Source: Terribacillus saccharophilus (GTDB lineage: Bacteria > Bacillota > Bacilli > Bacillales > Amphibacillaceae). Taken from it: a stretch of DNA of 50,569 nucleotides. A program made the position numbers and the translations under genes. The stretch is taken from assembly GCF_002272745.1 (NCBI RefSeq), contig NZ_NPBD01000008.1, forward strand, positions 1 through 50,569, read 5' to 3'. Shown here one piece after another: positions 41,562-48,221 of the stretch (position 1 is its first letter; each line of letters begins with the position of its first letter). The notes beneath the pieces were generated by a model. The model saw nothing but the letters and a program-made list of their open reading frames with translations. It searched no databases and was not told where the DNA came from.

Positions 41562-42527
41562 ATGTTTGAATTGATTCGGGAACTGTCCAAGTACAAAGGG
41601 TTTAATCAGTCGTTTGTTTCACAGATCGTTGATAAGATTACACCGTTCGCGGATGAGATGCACTTTGACAGTCGGGGGAATCTTATTGTCCGTAAATATG
41701 GAGAAAAGTATTCGCCGAAAATCACCCTGCTGGCGGAGGTAAAGGAAGAGATTTATATAGTGACATCCATTACGGAATCAGGCGCGCTTGTAGCAGATGC
41801 GAATTATTTTTCGCTTACGTATGCACAGGGGCAGACTGTTCAAGTGGAGACGAAGAATGGATTAGTGCAGGGTGTGATTATGGCGGGTGAAGCAGAACAA
41901 CATGCTGCTGTGATCGACATCGGCGCCAACTCGGAAAGCGATGCGCGCGATATGGGTGTTGAGCCTGGCAACCATGTGACGTTATTTGATGATTTCCTGT
42001 ATCTTGGTGACGAAGTGAGCGGAAGAGTCGTGGGGAAAGGATTGGATAATAAAGTTGCGCCGGCAATTGCAATCAATCTTCTGCAGCAATGGAATACAGC
42101 TCAAGGGGAAATCACCATCATCTTCTTTCCGTTTCATAACAAAAAGCAACTTACCTATCAGCTCGAAGGGGAAGCAGCCTTTTTTATCGGATCCGTCCCT
42201 CGTCAAAAAATTACCCACAAAAGCCGTGGAGCCATCGAATTAGGAAGCGGAGTTGCGATCAAAGTGGCAGACAAAACAATTCCAATCAATCAGACTTTGA
42301 AAAATCAGCTGGTCGATTTGGCCATTGCTCATGACATTCCATTTCAGTTGGAATTTCTATTTCGACATCGCTATAAAAAACTATCCACCAAGATTCCAGT
42401 GAGCGTCCTAAATATCCCGATCGAGCATCTTGACCAGTCGACACAAGTCGTGTCAGTAAAAGACTTGGAGGATGCGAACCAGCTAATCCAGACTTATCTT
42501 TTGCGAAGCAAAGAATTACAATTTTAG
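41562..42527 (+). CDS. M42-peptidase relative lacking metal ligands
   Basis: A 321-residue protein that aligns along its length with M42 aminopeptidases (YsdC-like): TPFADEMHFDSRGNLIVRK, then VIDIGANSESDARDMGVEPG, then KGLDNKVAPAIAINLL, then a C-terminal ligand region. Only the bridging Asp162 (LDNK) of the di-metal centre remains; the usual GHLDE is LAEVKE (58-62 region), the EE general-base motif is replaced by FHNKKQ, and the last His is missing. It is therefore probably not a metallopeptidase. ATG 41562 follows AAAGGGGAAGG. It is the first gene after the SAM riboswitch, suggesting a role in sulfur or methionine economy. Confidence 0.75.
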   Translation: MFELIRELSKYKGFNQSFVSQIVDKITPFADEMHFDSRGNLIVRKYGEKYSPKITLLAEVKEEIYIVTSITESGALVADANYFSLTYAQGQTVQVETKNGLVQGVIMAGEAEQHAAVIDIGANSESDARDMGVEPGNHVTLFDDFLYLGDEVSGRVVGKGLDNKVAPAIAINLLQQWNTAQGEITIIFFPFHNKKQLTYQLEGEAAFFIGSVPRQKITHKSRGAIELGSGVAIKVADKTIPINQTLKNQLVDLAIAHDIPFQLEFLFRHRYKKLSTKIPVSVLNIPIEHLDQSTQVVSVKDLEDANQLIQTYLLRSKELQF

Positions 42528-42601
42528 TTTGTGGTAAAAATCCCCATTCCTACTTAATTTCCAGTATACTGAAACTAACAGTATAGAGGAGGCGGTTCAG
42601 T

Positions 42602-42661
42602 ATGAAACAGACAAATGCAGCATACAAGTCGCAAAGCAGGAGTGTCACAGCAATCAGCTAA
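42602..42661 (+). CDS. 19-residue upstream ORF
   Basis: ATG 42602 with AGAGGAGG at a good distance encodes MKQTNAAYKSQSRSVTAIS and stops at 42661, 13 nt before the TTG of the hydrolase gene. It begins with the same MKQ as that gene. A palindrome CAGTATACTG (42562-42571) with TATACT lies upstream and may be its promoter. It could be a leader peptide or a device for re-initiation. Confidence 0.4.
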   Translation: MKQTNAAYKSQSRSVTAIS

Positions 42662-42674
42662 AGGGGAGCTTTTA

Positions 42675-43232
42675 TTGAAGCAAGCACTATTGATTATCGA
42701 TGCACAGCAAGCACTGATTGAAGGCGGAGCAGGAGAGAGACCTGTTTATCAAAAAGAAAAACTGATTGAGCAAATCAATCTGGTCATCGCCAAAGCACAA
42801 ACAGCAGAAGCAGCTATTCTTTTCGTCCGGGATACAGATGTCGCGGAAGGGAAGGGTGAAGGATTCCAGATTCATACGGGCATCCAAGTGCCAGAGGAAG
42901 CGCCTGTCTTTAACAAGCAGGCAACCAATGCTTTCTACGGAACAGGATTACTGGAGTATGTGAAAGAAAAGGGATTTGGTCATCTTGTCATCATGGGCTG
43001 CGAAACCCAGCATTGTATCGACACGGCAGTTCGTACTGCCACTGTGCAAGGTATGGATGTAACACTCGTAGCAGATGGTCATTCAACAGCTGGATCTGAT
43101 GTTCTGACAGCAGAGCAAATCATCCAGCATCACAATCAGATTCTGCATGGTCACTATAATGTTGATCATTTCTCGGTGGTTCGGCAGGCTGAGGAAGATC
43201 TGTTTGTGCCGACGCATGATACGTATCGTTAA
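42675..43232 (+). CDS. Isochorismatase-like cysteine hydrolase
   Basis: A 185-residue protein of the isochorismatase/nicotinamidase superfamily. The catalytic triad can be placed at Asp9 (LLIIDAQQ), Lys81 (VFNKQATNAF) and Cys114 (GCETQHCIDTAVR). The cis-peptide/substrate loop lacks features that would point to nicotinamide, isochorismate or another amide, so the substrate is unknown. TTG 42675 has AAAGGGGAG 7 nt upstream. It comes 147 bp after the M42-like gene with no terminator between, so it may also respond to the SAM riboswitch. Confidence 0.85.
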   Translation: MKQALLIIDAQQALIEGGAGERPVYQKEKLIEQINLVIAKAQTAEAAILFVRDTDVAEGKGEGFQIHTGIQVPEEAPVFNKQATNAFYGTGLLEYVKEKGFGHLVIMGCETQHCIDTAVRTATVQGMDVTLVADGHSTAGSDVLTAEQIIQHHNQILHGHYNVDHFSVVRQAEEDLFVPTHDTYR

Positions 43233-43240
43233 TAAAGGTT

Positions 43241-43276
43241 AAAAAGAGAACGAGGTGTATGCCTCGTTCTCTTTTT
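43241..43276. terminator. Bidirectional terminator, hydrolase / merR operon
   Basis: AAAAAGAGAACGAGG (43241-43255) pairs perfectly with CCTCGTTCTCTTTTT (43262-43276). A-run and T-run allow use by both convergent transcripts. Confidence 0.95.
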
Positions 43277-43692
43277 CAATCGTATTCAGTAATTTTTCTT
43301 TCAGCGAATGTGCTATATAAGTCTTTTGTTTTGTTACCATCTTTATATTGTTGATACATTTCTATCTTCTTTTTGATAAGCTCCAGATTGTGCTGGTACT
43401 CGGCAAGCTTTGCTTCGACATGATGTTGGTGCTGGATGAGAATTTCAACAAGCTCCTGATAATTGGACCCCTCTGATTCTCGGAGTTCTTTATATCGTTT
43501 CAAATCCTGCAATGCCATGCCAGTTCCTTTCATATGCAGAATAAAATCTGCCCATAACCGATCTTCCTCTGAGTAGGATCGAATATTACCGTTTGTTCTA
43601 CCTGGCACAAGCAGTCCTTCTTTTTCATAGAAACGAAGGGTATGCTCCGTTATACCTGTCAGTTTCGCTAATTCACCTATACGATAAGCCAT
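43276..43692 (-). CDS. MerR-family regulator (AdhR-like)
   Basis: A 138-residue MerR regulator. MAYRIGELAKLTGITEHTLRFYEKEGLLVPGRTNGNIRSYSEEDRLWADFI is the winged helix, followed by the long dimerisation helix (about 85-115) and a short C-terminal tail. There is no metal-binding cysteine pattern; none of its residues is Cys, so it is not an AdhR-type thiol sensor in the strict sense. It is the last gene of the CMD-cupin-merR operon, whose promoter has the stretched spacer MerR proteins act on, so autoregulation is likely. Confidence 0.92.
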   Translation of the reverse strand: MAYRIGELAKLTGITEHTLRFYEKEGLLVPGRTNGNIRSYSEEDRLWADFILHMKGTGMALQDLKRYKELRESEGSNYQELVEILIQHQHHVEAKLAEYQHNLELIKKKIEMYQQYKDGNKTKDLYSTFAERKITEYD

Positions 43693-43724
43693 CGCACATT
43701 CTCCTCACTAGCTGATTGTGATAC

Positions 43725-44120
43725 TTACAGCTTGCTGTACCACTCATCTTCAACAGGTTCCAGCCACTCTGTCTGACCTGGCGAAATAGCTAAGTGAACG
43801 AACCAGCTATCCTTCGTCGCACCATGCCAATGCTTTACATCTGCAGGTATATTTACGACATCACCTTTTTTAAGCAGCTGTGCAGCTTTTCCTTCTTCTT
43901 GGTACCAGCCCTCGCCGCCTGTAACGAGAAGTACTTGGCCGATTTTGTGGGAGTGCCAATTATTGCGTGCTCCTGGAGCGAAGGTGACATTGCCGATCGG
44001 TGCATTGACCGGTTTTTCATCCATGTAAATCATGTTCAAATATGCATCGCCAATGAAGTTAACTTCAACTTTATTTCCTAATTCGAAGATGGTGCTGTTG
44101 CTTAGGTTTTCTTTTGTCAT
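43725..44120 (-). CDS. Cupin-domain protein
   Basis: A 131-residue single cupin. Motif 1 is PGARNNWHSHKIGQVLLVTGGEGWYQEEG and motif 2 is GDVVNIPADVKHWHGAT; the histidines and Gln give a plausible metal site (His57, His59, Gln63 region and His98 region). Proteins of this type, often annotated as quercetin-dioxygenase-like, commonly travel with CMD proteins and MerR regulators. It starts 5 nt after the CMD gene stop. Confidence 0.88.
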   Translation of the reverse strand: MTKENLSNSTIFELGNKVEVNFIGDAYLNMIYMDEKPVNAPIGNVTFAPGARNNWHSHKIGQVLLVTGGEGWYQEEGKAAQLLKKGDVVNIPADVKHWHGATKDSWFVHLAISPGQTEWLEPVEDEWYSKL

Positions 44121-44125
44121 TATGT

Positions 44126-44461
44126 TTATCCTTCTTTCGTTTCTTCATCAAATATTTTTTTGGCAATATTAAATGCGGACCAAGCTTTCGGCCAACCGGC
44201 ATAAAAGGCAAGGTGGGTAATAACTTCAGAGATTTCTTCTTTTGTTAAGCCATTTGCTTTTGCCTTCTGGAGATGATAAGTAAGCTGTTCCATATTTCCA
44301 CCCGCAAGCAGGGCAGAAACGGTAATCAAACTGCGATCGCGCGGTGATAATTCCTGTTCTCTTGACCAAACCTCTCCAAATAGAACATCATCATTCAGTT
44401 CTGCGAATTTCGGAGCGAACTCTCCTAATAAATCCCGTCCTGCTGTTTGTTTTTCTGCCAT
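44126..44461 (-). CDS. Carboxymuconolactone decarboxylase (CMD)-family protein
   Basis: A 111-residue AhpD-fold protein. SPRDRSLITVSALLAGGNMEQLTYHLQKAKANGLTKEEISEVITHLAFYAGWPKAWSA is the CMD signature; the CxxC of AhpD-type peroxidase partners is absent, so it is of the decarboxylase/lactonase-like type. ATG 44461 is preferred (GGAG 8 nt upstream) over ATG 44467. It is the first gene of the MerR-controlled operon. The chemistry may concern reactive carbonyls or quinones; that is inference. Confidence 0.88.
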   Translation of the reverse strand: MAEKQTAGRDLLGEFAPKFAELNDDVLFGEVWSREQELSPRDRSLITVSALLAGGNMEQLTYHLQKAKANGLTKEEISEVITHLAFYAGWPKAWSAFNIAKKIFDEETKEG

Positions 44462-44503
44462 TTCCATTTCTCCTCTCAGTAATGATTTAGTGTTTCTTTC
44501 TTT

Positions 44504-44534
44504 AAGCTACACCTTAGAGTCGACTCCAAGTCAA
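44504..44534 (-). promoter_or_regulatory. MerR-type promoter with 19-bp spacer
   Basis: On the minus strand TTGACT (44534-44529) and TAGCTT (44509-44504) are 19 bp apart. The spacer holds the near-palindrome CTTAGAGTCGACTCCAAG (44513-44530, plus strand), which resembles operators of MerR/AdhR proteins. Confidence 0.8.
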
Positions 44535-44635
44535 GGTATGTCTTTGCGAAATGTTGCAGGAAGGATCGGAAAAAAGAACGTTTTGAAACAGCATTTCGTC
44601 CCTGTTCACAAAACTGTAAAAGGAATATTGCAAAT

Positions 44636-44653
44636 TTGTGAAAACGTTCACAA
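44636..44653. promoter_or_regulatory. Palindrome fitting both Rex and CcpA sites
   Basis: TTGTGAAAACGTTCACAA is an exact Rex operator (TTGTGAA-N4-TTCACAA). The inner TGAAAACGTTCACA also matches the cre consensus TGWAANCGNTNWCA at every position. It lies about 120 bp before DoxX copy 2. TATACT (44685-44690) downstream is the likely -10. Confidence 0.7.
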
Positions 44654-44775
44654 TGGTGAGCGCAATATCTTTTTTTCGCTTATACTACAAGTGTAGAAGG
44701 AACAGCGCTAATCCATCTCAATCTATTATGTGAAATGTTTAACAAACTATTTTCATGAATGGAGTGTAGAAGAAA

Positions 44776-45288
44776 ATGATCATACAGTGGATTCGAAACA
44801 GTAAAGCAGCAGCGGGACTTTGGGCAGTTATCAGAATTTATCTTGGCTATACCTGGTTAACAGGAGGACTGGGAAAACTCACAGGCGGTGGTTTTGATGC
44901 AAGTGGCTTCCTGCAAGGTGCAGTCGCGCAAGCAGGCGGAGATCATCCAGCAGTGCAAGGCTGGTGGGCTGTCTTCTTAGAACAGGTCGCAGTGCCAAAT
45001 GCGGGATTGTTCAGCTTCCTAGTTATGTGGGGAGAGATACTTGTCGGAATCGCACTTGTTCTCGGAGTCTTTACTAACTTCGCTGCTTTGATGGGAATAA
45101 CAATGAACTTCGCTTTCTTGTTCAGTGGCACCGTCAGCACAAACGCTCAAATGGTCTTGCTAACCGTCTTCTTACTAGTTGCAGGAGCTAATGCCGGACG
45201 ATATGGACTGGATCGCTGGGTAATGCCATATCTAAGAAATCACTATCCAAAACATACACCAAGAACACAGAAGCCGATTGCTTCTTAA
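44776..45288 (+). CDS. DoxX-family membrane protein, copy 2
   Basis: A 170-residue four-helix DoxX protein, paralogous to the one at 36666: IRIYLGYTWLTGGLGKLTGGGFDASGFLQGAV, then GWWAVFLEQVAVPNAGLFSFLVMWGEILVGIAL, then NAGRYGLDRWVMPYLRNH. The two differ mostly in the loop after the first helix and in the tail. The Rex/cre palindrome upstream suggests control by redox state or carbon supply. GGAGTG is the only ribosome-site-like sequence before the ATG. Confidence 0.87.
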   Translation: MIIQWIRNSKAAAGLWAVIRIYLGYTWLTGGLGKLTGGGFDASGFLQGAVAQAGGDHPAVQGWWAVFLEQVAVPNAGLFSFLVMWGEILVGIALVLGVFTNFAALMGITMNFAFLFSGTVSTNAQMVLLTVFLLVAGANAGRYGLDRWVMPYLRNHYPKHTPRTQKPIAS

Positions 45289-45296
45289 ATAATAGG

Positions 45297-45328
45297 AAAC
45301 CTACCGTTTATCAGCGGTAGGTTTTTTT
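45297..45328 (+). terminator. Terminator of DoxX copy 2
   Basis: AAACCTACCG (45297-45306) pairs with CGGTAGGTTT (45315-45324), then T. Confidence 0.92.
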
Positions 45329-45372
45329 GTTATCTGAAAATGGAAGAGAGGGAGAAACCGAGCTGCTGATAT

Positions 45373-45816
45373 CTACCCCAATCGTGGATCATACATCAGC
45401 TGGATATCCACCCCAAACGGATCTCGCACAATAGCATACGCATCACTGAACATATTCGCTGATAACGGCCGAAAGATCTTCACACGGGTATCGCTCGTCA
45501 CATTTTGATAGAAACGGTTTATCTCTGTTAAATCAGCACTTTGGATACAAAGAGAGAAGTTGTTACCTGCTTGATATTTTTCGTTAGGCTCCATTGTTTC
45601 TTCCGCAATCATCACTTTTGTGTTGCCGATTTGCAGCACAGAGTGTGAGATATGATTCTTGTTTTCTTCTGTAAGCTCCATGGATGGATCACGCTGTATC
45701 ATGTCGGCATAGGTCACAAGTAAAAGTTCCTCTGCTTGCAAGTGTTGCTTATAAAATGCAATAGCCTCCCCTGCTTTTCCATTCATGGATAGAAAAACAG
45801 CAATCTCCAATGTCAT
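45373..45816 (-). CDS. VOC/PhnB-like protein
   Basis: A 147-residue protein of the PhnB (glyoxalase-fold, VOC) type: FLSMNGKAGEAIAFYKQHL at the N terminus and DAYAIVRDPFGVDIQLMYDP at the C terminus are the family ends. Members lack a proven enzymatic role. ATG 45816 follows AAAGGAGG; upstream in-frame ATG 45870 lies inside the operator. It is divergent from the WYL regulator, which is its likely controller. Confidence 0.87.
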   Translation of the reverse strand: MTLEIAVFLSMNGKAGEAIAFYKQHLQAEELLLVTYADMIQRDPSMELTEENKNHISHSVLQIGNTKVMIAEETMEPNEKYQAGNNFSLCIQSADLTEINRFYQNVTSDTRVKIFRPLSANMFSDAYAIVRDPFGVDIQLMYDPRLG

Positions 45817-45861
45817 GTAAAAACCTCCTTTTCCTGTTAACAGTTTTAGCTTACAGTAAAA

Positions 45862-45882
45862 AGGTATCAATTCATGACACCT
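45862..45882. promoter_or_regulatory. Operator between the VOC and WYL genes
   Basis: AGGTATCA-ATTCA-TGACACCT is an inverted repeat of 8-bp arms with one mismatch and a 5-bp spacer, centred between the divergent genes. Confidence 0.65.
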
Positions 45883-45899
45883 ATTAAGGAGCTTTTATC

Positions 45900-46841
45900 A
45901 TGCGCAGATCAGAAAGATTGCAGGATATGCTGCAATACATAAATGAAAAGAAGCAATTTAACTTAAAGGACCTGATCGAAAAGTATAGGATTTCCAGAAG
46001 CACGGCCATAAGGGATGTACAGGCACTTGAAATGCTAGGTATGCCGATCTATGCGGAACATGGCAGAAACGGAAAGTATGTTGTCTTAGATAATCGCATA
46101 CTTTCGCCAATCACTTTTACCGCAGATGAGCTGTACGCCATCTACTTTGCGATGCTGACATTGTCTGGATATAAAGAAACACCATTTGAACAAGAGATAA
46201 ATAGCTTGGAAGAGACCTTTCAAAGTGTTTTACCAAGCGGTATCAAAGATAGAGTTAAAAAGATGAAGGATTCGGTGAAGCTGGATACGCCCAGCCATAG
46301 TAATGAGGCACCTTATCTTAAGGAAATCTTGAAAGGTATTATAGATGAGAAAGTTTATACAATCTCCTATCGGAAAGAAGATAGCCGCAATATGACAGTC
46401 CAATTTGTTACGCTGCAAGCGAAATTTGGACAGTGGTACGCAAAAATCTACAATATGAACTCAAGTCGTATCCAGACTATTAGGTGCGATAAAATACTGC
46501 AAATGAGAGAGTCAGAGGAGAAACAGCCGCGGGAATTACAGTATTTACTTTCACTTTTGCAGACGTATCATCATCAGCCAGGGGCGACCATGTTCACTGT
46601 AGAAGTTACAGAACGAGGAAAGGATCTTTATGACAAAGAAAGCTACCCTTCTATGAGCCTTACGAAGACGGGAAATATTTATACGATATCAGGCTATTAC
46701 AATACAAACGAAGAAGCATTTATCATCGACTATATTATACGTTTTGGTAAGTCTATACTATCTATCGAACCTTCTGAACTACGGGCTGCAATTCAAGGTG
46801 AATTAAAGTCTCTTGTTACGCATATGGAGAAGTTAAACTAG
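45900..46841 (+). CDS. HTH-WYL regulator (YafY/DeoR-like)
   Basis: A 313-residue regulator. The N-terminal HTH_11 winged helix (SERLQDMLQYINEKKQFNLKDLIEKYRISRSTAIRDVQALEMLGMPIYAEHGRNGKYVV) is followed by a WYL-type ligand domain (about 140-240, FGQWYAKIYNMNSSRIQTIRCDKIL) and a C-terminal extension. WYL proteins sense nucleic acids or small ligands; in this divergent position it probably controls the VOC gene and itself. A weak AAGGAG site lies about 9 nt upstream. Confidence 0.9.
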   Translation: MRRSERLQDMLQYINEKKQFNLKDLIEKYRISRSTAIRDVQALEMLGMPIYAEHGRNGKYVVLDNRILSPITFTADELYAIYFAMLTLSGYKETPFEQEINSLEETFQSVLPSGIKDRVKKMKDSVKLDTPSHSNEAPYLKEILKGIIDEKVYTISYRKEDSRNMTVQFVTLQAKFGQWYAKIYNMNSSRIQTIRCDKILQMRESEEKQPRELQYLLSLLQTYHHQPGATMFTVEVTERGKDLYDKESYPSMSLTKTGNIYTISGYYNTNEEAFIIDYIIRFGKSILSIEPSELRAAIQGELKSLVTHMEKLN

Positions 46842-47017
46842 TAAGTGACGCTATTTCAAAATACGTAGTGACCCGTACCATGTAATGAGCTTTATCCAAT
46901 CATAGAAGGTAAGGTGGAAACTTAAGTTAATCTAGGTAGGTCTGAAAACATGGTAATGCGGAATATCTAGGTGTCGAAATTAACATGTACCTTGATTCCC
47001 ATAGGAAGGAGTTCTGT

Positions 47018-47056
47018 ATGTTTGGCTTACTCGACTTAATTTTTACGCACGATTGA
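47018..47056 (+). CDS. 12-residue peptide ORF
   Basis: A strong AGGAAGGAG site precedes ATG 47018, which encodes MFGLLDLIFTHD. The ORF ends 21 nt before a pair of competing hairpins and could be a leader peptide for attenuation. No other sign of function. Confidence 0.35.
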   Translation: MFGLLDLIFTHD

Positions 47057-47076
47057 GCAGAACACGAGAAATAGAT

Positions 47077-47116
47077 AATAGATAGAAATCTATTGCGCAC
47101 CTAAGCAATAGGTTTT
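47077..47116 (+). promoter_or_regulatory. Candidate attenuator with competing hairpins
   Basis: AATAGAT-AGAA-ATCTATT (47077-47094) and CTATTGC-N8-GCAATAG (47090-47111) followed by GTTTTC share the segment CTATT, so only one can form. The second is terminator-like. This is the pattern of a ribosome-controlled attenuator. Confidence 0.45.
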
Positions 47117-47133
47117 CTTTATGCCTTTTCGTG

Positions 47134-47162
47134 TTGCAGTAATCCCCACGTTTGTATATTCT
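47134..47162 (+). promoter_or_regulatory. Possible internal promoter before the fusB leader
   Basis: TTGCAG (47134-47139), 17 bp, TATTCT (47157-47162). If used, it would bypass the upstream attenuator. Confidence 0.4.
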
Positions 47163-47182
47163 GGAAGTGGAGGTGATACCTG

Positions 47183-47281
47183 ATGGCAACTGAGAGGAAT
47201 GCTCATGCGTCAGAATTTGTAACAGCTCATGCAAAGCCTATGGTGAAAGGCGATACTTTGTGTGAGGAGTCTGTTTACTAA
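47183..47281 (+). CDS. 32-residue leader ORF of fusB
   Basis: GTGGAGGTGAT is an excellent ribosome site for ATG 47183. The ORF encodes MATERNAHASEFVTAHAKPM and ends VKGDTLCEESVY, with stop 75 nt before fusB. No membrane segment. The strong site, short length and following RNA structure suggest a leader peptide; a free-standing small protein is possible. Confidence 0.5.
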   Translation: MATERNAHASEFVTAHAKPMVKGDTLCEESVY

Positions 47282-47295
47282 TCGCCATTGTATCC

Positions 47296-47356
47296 TTTTC
47301 TGTCCTGGCTTTGCACTTATCTAAGCAGTGAAAAAGATAAGGGAGCGAACAGAAAA
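47296..47356 (+). promoter_or_regulatory. Nested hairpin over the fusB ribosome site
   Basis: TTTTCTGT (47296-47303) pairs with ACAGAAAA (47349-47356, including the A of the start codon), and inside it CTTATCT (47316-47322) pairs with AGATAAG (47335-47341). The GGGAGC ribosome site (47341-47346) is held between the two stems. Confidence 0.5.
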
Positions 47357-48012
47357 TGGATAAAAGAAAAACCACAGAACAAGCATTCATTCGGAATGAC
47401 CAATATAATTTCATCGCGCGACAGGTGTCTCATATTATCAATGCTCATGCGTCGGTAAACCATAGAGATACACTGGACGGGGTGAAACTCCACGCCTTCT
47501 CAAAAGTAGAAGAGATACTGCCGGAAATGAATGGGGTACAAGAAACACTTCTTAATCGTCTGCTCGAAATAGAAGATGAAATAGAAGCTGAAGCATTTCT
47601 ATCAGAGCTGAAGCAGTATGTCATCCCATTTAGACGGGTATCAAAGAAAACAGTGGAGAAGCTATTTCCTAAAGCGAAAAAGCTTCAGTTGCCGGATCTT
47701 AATGTTCTAGATTACCAATCCTTATCGTATATCGGCTGGTTCGATAGCCGAGCTCATAAGCAGCACTTGATCTTTGAATATCAGGGCAAGCTTAAAGGGA
47801 TTTCCGGGGTCTTCGATACAAGCAGTACACAAGGGTTCTGTACACTGTGTCATAATTTCGAGGACGTGGGCTTGTTTGTAGCTCGAGTCAGAAGCGGAAA
47901 AGAGACCTATGTAAATCGAGGCAACTATATATGCAAGAACAGTCAGTCGTGTAATAAACAGCTCACTGATTTGACTAGGGTAGACGCGTTTTTGGATAAT
48001 TTGACGCGTTGA
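47356..48012 (+). CDS. FusB/FusC-type EF-G-binding protein
   Basis: A 218-residue two-domain protein: an N-terminal helical bundle (about 1-100) and a C-terminal domain with a four-cysteine zinc site, Cys162 and 165 (FCTLCHNF) plus Cys193 and 199 (YICKNSQSC). This is the FusB layout: such proteins bind EF-G and free it from ribosomes stalled by fusidic acid. QGFCTLC, EDVGLFVAR and YVNRGNYIC are recognisable family stretches. Chromosomal copies occur in Bacilli without an obvious resistance role. The leader region before it has two short ORFs and structures that hide its ribosome site. Confidence 0.88.
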   Translation: MDKRKTTEQAFIRNDQYNFIARQVSHIINAHASVNHRDTLDGVKLHAFSKVEEILPEMNGVQETLLNRLLEIEDEIEAEAFLSELKQYVIPFRRVSKKTVEKLFPKAKKLQLPDLNVLDYQSLSYIGWFDSRAHKQHLIFEYQGKLKGISGVFDTSSTQGFCTLCHNFEDVGLFVARVRSGKETYVNRGNYICKNSQSCNKQLTDLTRVDAFLDNLTR

Positions 48013-48025
48013 TTTAATAGAGTGA

Positions 48026-48053
48026 AAAAAGCAGACAGAGATGTCTGCTTTTT
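48026..48053 (+). terminator. Terminator of the fusB-like gene
   Basis: AAAAAGCAGACA (48026-48037) pairs perfectly with TGTCTGCTTTTT (48042-48053). Confidence 0.92.
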
Positions 48054-48221
48054 AAATGGAGTGGTGAAAGAGTATGGAGACGAGCAGAAATTGAGCGGAT
48101 ACTTGAAGTGGCTGCTATGCTTTGTATCCTTTAGTTTCATAATGGTGTTTCCATTATACTTGGCGTGTGGTATTACCTAGTTAGAGCTTTTCCATTAATT
48201 AATTGAAGGGGGATAAAGCAC

